A DNA stretch of 5,481 bases from Rhodospirillales bacterium (GTDB lineage Bacteria; Pseudomonadota; Alphaproteobacteria; Acetobacterales; Acetobacteraceae): positions 1 to 5,481 of the forward strand of contig JAGWIE010000113.1 of the NCBI GenBank assembly GCA_028866445.1. The letters are read 5' to 3'. Made by a program: the position numbers and the translations under genes. The notes beneath the pieces were generated by a model. It was given only the letters and a program-made list of their open reading frames with translations, did not search any database and was not told the origin of the DNA. Below are positions 1 through 5,018 of the stretch, piece after piece; the first letter of the stretch is position 1, and each line of letters begins with the position of its first letter.

Positions 1-933
1 GATACCGGCACGGGTGATACCCTGGCGGCTTCCGAAGACCCGGTGGTGCTGGAGCGCATGGCCTTCCCGGTGCCGGTGATCGACATCTCCGTGGAGCCGA
101 AGACCAAGGAAGGCGTGGAGAAGATGACGATCGGCTTGCAGAAGCTGGCGTCGGAAGACCCCTCTCTGCGGTTGAAGACCGATCAGGAAACCGGCCAGAC
201 CATTCTGTCCGGCATGGGCGAGCTGCATCTGGAAATCATCGTCGACCGGCTGAAGCGTGAATATGGCGTGGACGCGAATATCGGCGCGCCTCAGGTGGCC
301 TTCCGCGAGACGATCACGAAGGAACACACCGAGACCTACACTCACAAGAAGCAATCTGGCGGTTCGGGCCAGTATGCCGAGGTGAAGATTGTATTCGCCC
401 CGCGTGAGCGTAACGAGGGCATTGAGTTCGCGAACAAGATCGTCGGCGGTACGGTTCCGAAGGAATATATTCCGGCAGTTGAAAAGGGCATCAAGAACCA
501 GGCCGATACCGGCGTGCTCGCGGGCTTCCCCACCGTGGATTTCAGCTACACGCTGGTTGACGGTAAGTACCACGACGTCGACTCCTCTGCGCTCGCGTTC
601 GAAATTGCCGCGAAAGCCTGCTTCCGCGAAGGCATGAAGAAGGCCGGTCCGGTAATTTTGGAGCCGATCATGGATGTGGAGGTGACCACCCCGAACGACC
701 ATGTGGGCGATGTGGTGGGCGATTTGAACCGCCGCCGCGGCATGATCCAGAACCAGGAGAGCTCGGGCTCCACGGTTATTGTGCGCGCGCATGTGCCGCT
801 GAAGGAAATGTTCGGCTACATCTCGCAACTGCGCTCCATGACCAAGGGCCGCGCCAGCTTCACGATGCAGTTCCACCATTATGATCCGGTGCCGCGCAAC
901 GTGGCCGACGAGATTATGGCCAAGAGCGCGTAA
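1..933 (+). CDS. fusA: Elongation factor G, C-terminal part (5' end outside window)
   Basis: EF-G is the ribosomal translocase GTPase; it moves tRNAs and mRNA after peptide transfer and works with RRF in ribosome recycling. The reading frame is open from base 1, so 310 residues are visible of a family length of about 690-700; the GTPase domain and most of domain II lie upstream. Visible in order: the end of domain II (DTGTGDTL, residues 1-8 of the fragment), domain III with the GMGELHLEI signature (about 72-80), domain IV beginning near HKKQSGGSGQYAEV, and domain V with PVILEPIMDVEV and the GDVVGDLNRRRGMI block. The frame ends cleanly at TAA and shows no disruption. An intrinsic terminator follows 24 nt later and no tuf gene follows, unlike the common rpsL-rpsG-fusA-tuf order. 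The sequence looks like a canonical EF-G rather than a tetracycline-resistance or RF3 homologue. Identification is secure; whether this is the only fusA copy cannot be seen. Confidence 0.97.
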   Translation, partial: DTGTGDTLAASEDPVVLERMAFPVPVIDISVEPKTKEGVEKMTIGLQKLASEDPSLRLKTDQETGQTILSGMGELHLEIIVDRLKREYGVDANIGAPQVAFRETITKEHTETYTHKKQSGGSGQYAEVKIVFAPRERNEGIEFANKIVGGTVPKEYIPAVEKGIKNQADTGVLAGFPTVDFSYTLVDGKYHDVDSSALAFEIAAKACFREGMKKAGPVILEPIMDVEVTTPNDHVGDVVGDLNRRRGMIQNQESSGSTVIVRAHVPLKEMFGYISQLRSMTKGRASFTMQFHHYDPVPRNVADEIMAKSA

Positions 934-957
934 GGCTGCTTTCGAGCGTTGTGTTTC

Positions 958-989
958 AAAGGGGTGTGGAGTTTCCATGCCCCTTTTTT
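958..989 (+). terminator. Rho-independent terminator after fusA
   Basis: The left arm 958-970 (AAAGGGG then TGTGGA) pairs with 974-986 (TCCATG, CCCC, TTT) around a 3-nt loop GTT. This gives 13 pairs including two G-T wobbles. A run of six T (984-989) follows the C-rich arm directly. It sits 24 nt after the fusA stop and 24 nt before the next start codon, so it should separate most fusA transcription from the membrane-protein genes. Confidence 0.88.
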
Positions 990-1003
990 CTGGGCGGCAG
1001 ATG

Positions 1004-1008
1004 AGGAG
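1004..1008 (+). promoter_or_regulatory. Ribosome binding site of first DUF2142 gene
   Basis: AGGAG lies 5 nt upstream of the ATG at 1014. An in-frame TGA at 1002-1004 excludes any longer start, so this site and ATG fix the N-terminus. No convincing -35/-10 pair is visible in the 80-nt gap, so the promoter is either weak, inside the fusA end, or transcription comes from read-through. Confidence 0.8.
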
Positions 1009-1013
1009 AAGCG

Positions 1014-2453
1014 ATGAGGCGGCGCGATGCGGCGTGGCGGGCAGGCGAGGCGGGGCTTCTACCGTTTCTGTTTCTGGCCTGCGCTTTGCCGGTGCTGGCG
1101 CTTACCGCGCTGCTTACCCCGCCGGGCCAATCGCCGGATGAACCGGCGCATCTTATCCGTGCCAATGGCCTGTTGCAGGGTGCCTTCATGCCTGTGCGAA
1201 AGCTTGGAACTGACCCATATACCGGTACGCCTATTCAACAGGTGGGGGTGAAGATCGATTCCGGGTTGCTGGAGGCTGGTTTAGGAAAGACCACGCAGGC
1301 CGATGGCCGCCCCGTTGTCACCACTGCCGATGCGGCCGATCTATACCTTATTCCGTGGGCGCATCAGCGGATTTTCGCAAGCATTCCCAATACCGCCACC
1401 TATTTCCCGCTGGCTTATCTGCCTGCCGCCATCGGGCTGGGGGTGGGCAAGCTGCTTGGCGCTTCACCGTTCGTCTGTGTCATTCTTGCGCGGTTGGCGA
1501 ATGCCGCGGCGTATCTTGCCGCCGGTGCCGCAACGCTGGCGGTGGCAGCCTACGCGCGGGCGTTGTTCCTGGCGGTGCTGCTGCTGCCAATGAGCCTTTT
1601 CCTAGGCGGTACGCTGAACCAGGATGGGCTTTTGATAGCGCTTACTTGCCTTGCCTGCGCCGGGCTGACGCGTGGCACGCCGGGCGGGCGCAAGCTGGGC
1701 TTTGCGGCTTTTTTGGTGGTGCTGCTGGCCAAGCCGCCTTATCTGCCGTTGCTGGGGCTGTTCGCCCTGCCGCTGGCCTGGCCAGGTTTCTGGCGGCGGG
1801 CGGGAGGGGTTGTTTTCGCCAGTGTGCCGGTGTTGCTTTGGGCCGCCATCATCGCGCTGTTTATCACGGTGCCATTTGGTAAGTCGCCCTATCATCCCGG
1901 GCCGCTTTTCACGGGCGCGAATGTGTTGATGGACCGTACCAACGCCGCGGCAAATTTGCATATTCTGCTGGCGGATAAAGCACGCTTTGCTACTTTGCCG
2001 CTGCATACACTGGCGCTGTGGGGCACCGATAAGCTGAAGGAAATGGTGGGTGTTCTTGGGCTTCTACAAATCACGTTTCCGCAATGGTTTTACGGGCTGT
2101 GGTGGGGCGCTGTGGGTATGGCGTTGCTGGGGGTGGTGGTCTCGCCCCGGCCTGAACCGCTGCCATTGGCAATCGCCCTATTGAATGGCGCGTTGGTTCT
2201 GGCCGTGATCATCCTCACCGCATGGCTGATCATGATCTCTTTCTATCTTAGCTGGACCAATGTGGGATTGGATTTCATAGATGGTTTGCAGGGCCGCTAC
2301 GCGCTGCTGTTGTTGCCATTCCTGCCGTTTGCCATTCCAGCGCTGGGCGGCTGGCTGCCGGAATGGGTGGCCGCCTTACCGGTGTTGCTGATGGGCGGCT
2401 TGGATATCGGGTATATTCCTTTAAAGGTTTTGTTGTTTTATTATTTTCATTAG
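1014..2453 (+). CDS. DUF2142-type polytopic membrane protein (GT-C-like), copy 1
   Basis: A 479-residue integral membrane protein whose length and motifs fit the DUF2142 family, uncharacterised proteins that resemble GT-C glycosyltransferases using lipid-linked sugar donors. Helix 1 spans about 14-34. It is followed by an extracytoplasmic loop (about 35-130) opening with DEPAHLIR (42-49), whose acidic pair matches the Asp-Glu catalytic position of GT-C enzymes. Roughly ten further hydrophobic segments follow. Other landmarks are NQDG (202-205), KPPYLP (240-245), an SW-containing loop (413-414) and GRY (427-429) before the last helices. All recur in the next gene, so the two are paralogues. 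The start is set by AGGAG 5 nt upstream and an in-frame TGA just before it. The last codons (from about 2421) are markedly AT-rich for this gene. Seen: membrane topology and motifs. Inferred: sugar transfer at the outer face of the cytoplasmic membrane. Substrate unknown; a transport role is not excluded. Confidence 0.85.
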   Translation: MRRRDAAWRAGEAGLLPFLFLACALPVLALTALLTPPGQSPDEPAHLIRANGLLQGAFMPVRKLGTDPYTGTPIQQVGVKIDSGLLEAGLGKTTQADGRPVVTTADAADLYLIPWAHQRIFASIPNTATYFPLAYLPAAIGLGVGKLLGASPFVCVILARLANAAAYLAAGAATLAVAAYARALFLAVLLLPMSLFLGGTLNQDGLLIALTCLACAGLTRGTPGGRKLGFAAFLVVLLAKPPYLPLLGLFALPLAWPGFWRRAGGVVFASVPVLLWAAIIALFITVPFGKSPYHPGPLFTGANVLMDRTNAAANLHILLADKARFATLPLHTLALWGTDKLKEMVGVLGLLQITFPQWFYGLWWGAVGMALLGVVVSPRPEPLPLAIALLNGALVLAVIILTAWLIMISFYLSWTNVGLDFIDGLQGRYALLLLPFLPFAIPALGGWLPEWVAALPVLLMGGLDIGYIPLKVLLFYYFH

Positions 2454-2466
2454 GGGCTGCTCTGAG

Positions 2467-2487
2467 ATGCGACGGCGGCAAACATGA
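2467..2487 (+). other. Possible 6-codon leader ORF overlapping the next start (ATGA)
   Basis: ATG at 2467 opens a frame encoding MRRRQT whose TGA (2485-2487) overlaps the ATG of the second DUF2142 gene in an ATGA arrangement. AGGGG (2452-2456, overlapping the stop of the first gene) lies 10 nt before this ATG. The downstream gene itself has only a weak G-rich stretch (GGCGG, 2474-2478) as a ribosome site. Translational coupling from the mini-frame is possible, but so short a frame can arise by chance. Confidence 0.2.
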
Positions 2488-3863
2488 AGCCTGAAATTCG
2501 AGAGATTGGTTGGTCTTATTTCTTGATTGCCTCAGTGCTCGTGGTGCTCGTGGCGCTGGTGAATGCACCGTTCATGGTGGCGGATGAGACCAACCATTTC
2601 CTGCGATCTGTGCAGATTTCCCATGGCGGGTTCATTGGCGTGAAGTTTTCGCCTGGTTTCGCCGGGGGCAGGTTTTCCCAGCCTGTTATCGCGTTCAGCG
2701 AGGCTTTCGGCAAAATGCCGTTTAATCATGCGGTGCGCGCGAGCCTGGCGCAACTGGAAGCAGTTTATCATGATAGCTGGTACGGCCCATTGCAGGCGGT
2801 GCCGTTGTCAAACACCGTGATTTACCCTCCGCAGTTTTATCTGCCCACGGCGATGGCGTTGTTCGTCACGCGGCATCTGCACATGCATCTGCTGCAATGT
2901 TTTTATATCGCACGGATATTTTCTGGCCTGGTTTGCGTGTTCGCCTCAGCCGTGGCGCTGCGGATTTGTGGGCGCGCGGCCAGGCCATGGCTGCTGTTCT
3001 GCCTATGCTTTCCAGAAGTTCTTGGTCTTTATGCGTCTTTCTCGCAGGACGGCGCATTCATCGCCTGCGCGGTGCTGGCCTGTGCGTTGCTCACGCGCGT
3101 AACCGGGCCGGGGGCCGATTGGCAGCCCGGCGAAATGGCATTGGCCGTTGCGTTGCTGGCATTGTTTGTAAGCGCCAAGCCGCCTTATCTGCCTGTTTTG
3201 TTTTTGCCGTTGGTGCTGGTGGAAAGACGGTATTTCAGATTCACCCTGGGTGCTGTGACAATTGGAATTATGGCCGTGCTGGCCTGGGCTTTTTTCGGGA
3301 TGCACCCGTTGATGACACCTACGCGCGCAGGAAATATTTCACCTGCCGGGCAGATACACAACATGTTGGCGCATCCTGGCATTGTTCCGGTGGTGCTGTT
3401 TAATACCTTCATCAAAGGTGGCGGCTGGCTGTTTAAAACCTGCATTTCCACCATCAGCTGGGTGGATGCGGGGATGCCCGGTTGGTTTTATGTTCTGTTC
3501 TCCATTCTGGGTTTGTTGCTGGGTGGGGCTTATACCGTTCTGGTTTGGCAACATCATGACCGCGCGGCAACGCTTCGCCTGTTCGCCGTGTTCGTGCTGG
3601 TTGCCGGGGCGGGTGCCGGTGCCACGCTTTCCACGTATCTCACCTGGGACGAGGTAGGGCGTAATTCCGCCTGGGGACTGCTCGGCCGTTATTTCACGCC
3701 GTTGGCCATATGCCTCAGCCCTGGTGCGGTGTTCATGCGCGAGAGCGAGCTGGCCGCGCGCGCGGTGCCGGTGCTTGAACGGGGCCTGCTTTACGTGTTG
3801 CTGCCGTTTTCCGGCACCTGCTATCTTGTGGTTCTGTTTCTGCGTTTCTGGTGGCCGGTGTAA
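2484..3863 (+). CDS. DUF2142-type polytopic membrane protein (GT-C-like), copy 2
   Basis: A 459-residue integral membrane protein, paralogous to the gene 30 nt upstream and probably co-transcribed with it. Helix 1 covers about 11-31. The first outer loop opens with DETNHFLR (34-41), giving the same D-E-x-x-H-x-x-R pattern as copy 1. SQDG (187-190), KPPYLP (232-237), TWDEVG (387-392) and GRY (401-403) keep the same order and spacing. About ten hydrophobic segments are present in total, as expected for DUF2142. An in-frame TGA at 2463-2465 with no alternative start codon after it makes ATG 2484 the only plausible N-terminus, although its ribosome site is poor. An intrinsic terminator lies directly after the stop. 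The role is inferred as for copy 1: an extracytoplasmic glycosyl transfer enzyme using a lipid-linked donor, acceptor unknown. The marked divergence outside the motifs argues for an old duplication with separate functions, or for a heteromeric pair, rather than a recent copy. Confidence 0.85.
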   Translation: MKPEIREIGWSYFLIASVLVVLVALVNAPFMVADETNHFLRSVQISHGGFIGVKFSPGFAGGRFSQPVIAFSEAFGKMPFNHAVRASLAQLEAVYHDSWYGPLQAVPLSNTVIYPPQFYLPTAMALFVTRHLHMHLLQCFYIARIFSGLVCVFASAVALRICGRAARPWLLFCLCFPEVLGLYASFSQDGAFIACAVLACALLTRVTGPGADWQPGEMALAVALLALFVSAKPPYLPVLFLPLVLVERRYFRFTLGAVTIGIMAVLAWAFFGMHPLMTPTRAGNISPAGQIHNMLAHPGIVPVVLFNTFIKGGGWLFKTCISTISWVDAGMPGWFYVLFSILGLLLGGAYTVLVWQHHDRAATLRLFAVFVLVAGAGAGATLSTYLTWDEVGRNSAWGLLGRYFTPLAICLSPGAVFMRESELAARAVPVLERGLLYVLLPFSGTCYLVVLFLRFWWPV

Positions 3864-3864
3864 C

Positions 3865-3898
3865 CCCGGCTTGCAAAATACGGAAAAGCCGGGTTTTT
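3865..3898 (+). terminator. Rho-independent terminator after DUF2142 pair
   Basis: CCCGGCTT (3865-3872) and AAGCCGGG (3886-3893) form a perfect 8-bp GC-rich stem with a 13-nt loop. TTTTT (3894-3898) follows immediately. It begins one base after the TAA at 3861-3863 and closes the two-gene unit. Confidence 0.88.
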
Positions 3899-3913
3899 AG
3901 AGTGCGATGACAG

Positions 3914-3942
3914 GAGATTGACCCGCTTTGCGGGGTCATCTC
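3914..3942. repeat. Imperfect hairpin A in the intergenic gap
   Basis: GAGAT (3914-3918) pairs with ATCTC (3938-3942). Next, GACCC (3920-3924) pairs with GGGTC (3933-3937) and GC (3925-3926) with GC (3930-3931), around TTT (3927-3929). Single-base bulges fall at 3919 and 3932. It abuts hairpin B with no gap. There is no T-run after it, so it is not an ordinary intrinsic terminator. Confidence 0.65.
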
Positions 3943-3991
3943 ATGTCTGAATCGCCCTCTACTTTATTAATTTAGAGGCGGATTCAGACAT
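3943..3991. repeat. Long inverted repeat B in the intergenic gap
   Basis: ATGTCTGAATC (3943-3953) is the exact reverse complement of 3981-3991. Inside it, CCTCTA (3956-3961) is the reverse complement of TAGAGG (3973-3978). The arms are interrupted only by a symmetrical 2x2 mismatch (GC at 3954-3955 against CG at 3979-3980). The loop 3962-3972 is AT-rich. Seventeen pairs in a 49-nt stretch is well beyond chance. It could be a palindromic repeat element, an operator or the stem of a structured RNA; the sequence alone does not decide. Confidence 0.8.
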
Positions 3992-4026
3992 TAAAGCGAA
4001 CAGCTGATGCGATTCGTTTTAATGTC
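3987..4026. repeat. Inverted repeat C, sharing an arm with repeat B
   Basis: GACATTAAAGCGAA (3987-4000) pairs with TTCGTTTTAATGTC (4013-4026). All 14 positions pair, one as a G-T wobble at 3996/4017. The 12-nt loop contains the palindrome CAGCTG (4001-4006). Bases 3987-3991 also form the outer end of hairpin B, so B and C cannot both form completely in one molecule. Confidence 0.78.
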
Positions 4027-4039
4027 ATCCGGCTCTAAC

Positions 4040-4057
4040 ACGGGTATTTAACGGGTA
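4040..4057 (+). repeat. Tandem ACGGGTA direct repeat before the glycosyltransferase start
   Basis: ACGGGTA occurs at 4040-4046 and again at 4051-4057. The copies are 11 bp apart start to start, about one helical turn, and the second ends 6 nt before the ATG. The spacing would suit a regulator bound to one face of the DNA, but the repeat is short and the second copy also overlaps the ribosome-binding region. Confidence 0.35.
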
Positions 4058-4063
4058 GGCGGC

Positions 4064-5005
4064 ATGGCGGAAGCAAAAATCGCGGTTTTAATTCCGTGCT
4101 ATAATGAAGAGGTTGCAATCGGCCAGGTGGTGCGGGATTTCGCCGCCGCTTTGCCTCAAGCCACGATTTTCGTTTTTGACAATAATTCCAAAGACCGGAC
4201 ACGCGAAATTGCGGCACTAGCCGGGGCGGTGGTGCGTACCGAGACACTGCAAGGCAAGGGCAATGTGGTGCGCCGCATGTTCTCGGATGTCGAGGCCGAT
4301 GCCTATGTGCTGGTGGATGGCGACGGCACGTATGACGCTTCAGCGGCCCCGGAAATGGTGCGCCGGTTGCTGGCTGAGCAGCTCGACATGGTGAACGGCC
4401 AGCGCATAGAGATGGAAGGCGAAGGAGAGATTGGCGCTTACAGGCGCGGGCACCGCATGGGAAATTTGGTGCTAACCGGCATGGTGCGCTTCGTGTTCGG
4501 AGACCGGATACAGGACATGCTCTCCGGCTACCGCGTATTCTCCCGCCGTTTCGTGAAAACCTTCCCGGCCCTGGCTTCAGGGTTTGAGACCGAGACGGAA
4601 TTTACCATCCACGCGCTGGACATGCTGATGCCGATTGCCGAGGTGGCCACGCAATACCGCGAGCGCCCGCCGGGTTCGGTTTCCAAGCTGCGCACTTATT
4701 CCGATGGGTTCCGTATCCTCAACACCATCATCAAGCTGGTGAAGGAGGAACGGCCCTTGCAGTTTTTCTCCATCGCCGGGCTGGTGCTGCTGGTGCTGGG
4801 CGTGTTGATCTCGCTGCCTGTTTTGCTGACCTATGCCCAAACCGGGTTGGTGCCGCGCCTGCCCACCGCCGTTTTGGCCATGGGCTTTGTGGTGGTGGCG
4901 TTTCTGGCTTTTACCTGCGGGCTAATCCTGGATTCAGTCGCGCGCGGGCGGCGCGAGGCCAAGCGCCTCGCTTATCTTGCCGTGCCGCGCTGGATGCCGG
5001 ATTAA
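4064..5005 (+). CDS. Membrane-anchored family 2 glycosyltransferase (polyprenyl-phosphate type)
   Basis: A 313-residue protein that probably transfers a sugar from a nucleotide donor to a polyprenyl (undecaprenyl) phosphate at the cytoplasmic face of the inner membrane, in the manner of DPM1/GtrB-like enzymes. The GT-A domain starts at once with AVLIPCYNEE (7-16), followed by FDNNSKDRT (38-46) and GKGN (64-67). The metal/nucleotide motif DGDGTYD is at 85-91, DMLSGYR at 151-157 and the acidic GFETETE at 173-179. Two hydrophobic segments (about 234-257 and 268-290) form the C-terminal anchor, ending in a basic tail. An in-frame TAA at 4049-4051 fixes ATG 4064 as the start; the ribosome site is weak (TAGG, 4056-4059). 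The catalytic motifs look intact. Which sugar and lipid are used cannot be read from the sequence. It is separated from the DUF2142 pair by a terminator and a structured gap, so a shared pathway is inference. Its stop overlaps that of convergent alaS. Confidence 0.9.
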   Translation: MAEAKIAVLIPCYNEEVAIGQVVRDFAAALPQATIFVFDNNSKDRTREIAALAGAVVRTETLQGKGNVVRRMFSDVEADAYVLVDGDGTYDASAAPEMVRRLLAEQLDMVNGQRIEMEGEGEIGAYRRGHRMGNLVLTGMVRFVFGDRIQDMLSGYRVFSRRFVKTFPALASGFETETEFTIHALDMLMPIAEVATQYRERPPGSVSKLRTYSDGFRILNTIIKLVKEERPLQFFSIAGLVLLVLGVLISLPVLLTYAQTGLVPRLPTAVLAMGFVVVAFLAFTCGLILDSVARGRREAKRLAYLAVPRWMPD

Positions 5006-5018
5006 CCCGCCAGCGCGG
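4985..5018. terminator. Candidate bidirectional hairpin across overlapping stop codons
   Basis: CCGCGCTGG (4985-4993) is the exact reverse complement of CCAGCGCGG (5010-5018), a 9-bp GC-rich stem. A smaller CGG/CCG pairing lies inside (4998-5000 with 5007-5009). The stop codons of both convergent genes lie in the loop. Neither strand shows a proper T-run afterwards, so it may only slow polymerase, protect 3' ends or be coincidental. It is the only terminator-like structure at this junction. Confidence 0.4.

Larger units (their letters stand above)
3899..4063. other. Non-coding gap between DUF2142 terminator and glycosyltransferase
   Basis: No plausible gene lies here on either strand. The gap is noticeably richer in A+T than the flanking genes, especially at 3958-4023. 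It holds hairpins A-C back to back, then a 7-bp direct repeat. It must contain the glycosyltransferase promoter, because a terminator lies upstream, but no clear -35/-10 pair was found. TATTTA at 4045-4050 is a possible -10 without a matching -35. Confidence 0.6.

Noticed and set aside
1355..1882. A 175-codon plus-strand frame inside the first DUF2142 gene
   Set aside because: It overlaps a well-supported membrane protein in another frame, has arginine/glycine/cysteine-rich composition typical of shifted GC-rich coding DNA, and has no ribosome site or domain.
1602..2006. A 134-codon minus-strand frame opposite the first DUF2142 gene
   Set aside because: Its Gln/Arg/Pro-rich composition is what the antisense of hydrophobic codons gives, and no motif is visible.
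2897..3403. A 168-codon plus-strand frame inside the second DUF2142 gene
   Set aside because: Shadow of the real frame, with shifted-frame composition. The real frame carries all the family motifs.
3918..3946. TTGACC as a -35 box for the glycosyltransferase
   Set aside because: At 17-nt spacing the -10 position reads TCATGT, a poor match, and TTGACC is part of hairpin A.
3943..4026. Inverted repeats as ends of an insertion sequence
   Set aside because: There is no transposase between or near them, no target-site duplication could be seen at the outer edges, and the arms are too close to enclose an element.
3899..4063. CRISPR array or tRNA gene in the intergenic gap
   Set aside because: The repeats are inverted and not regularly spaced, and no cloverleaf or T-loop consensus was found.
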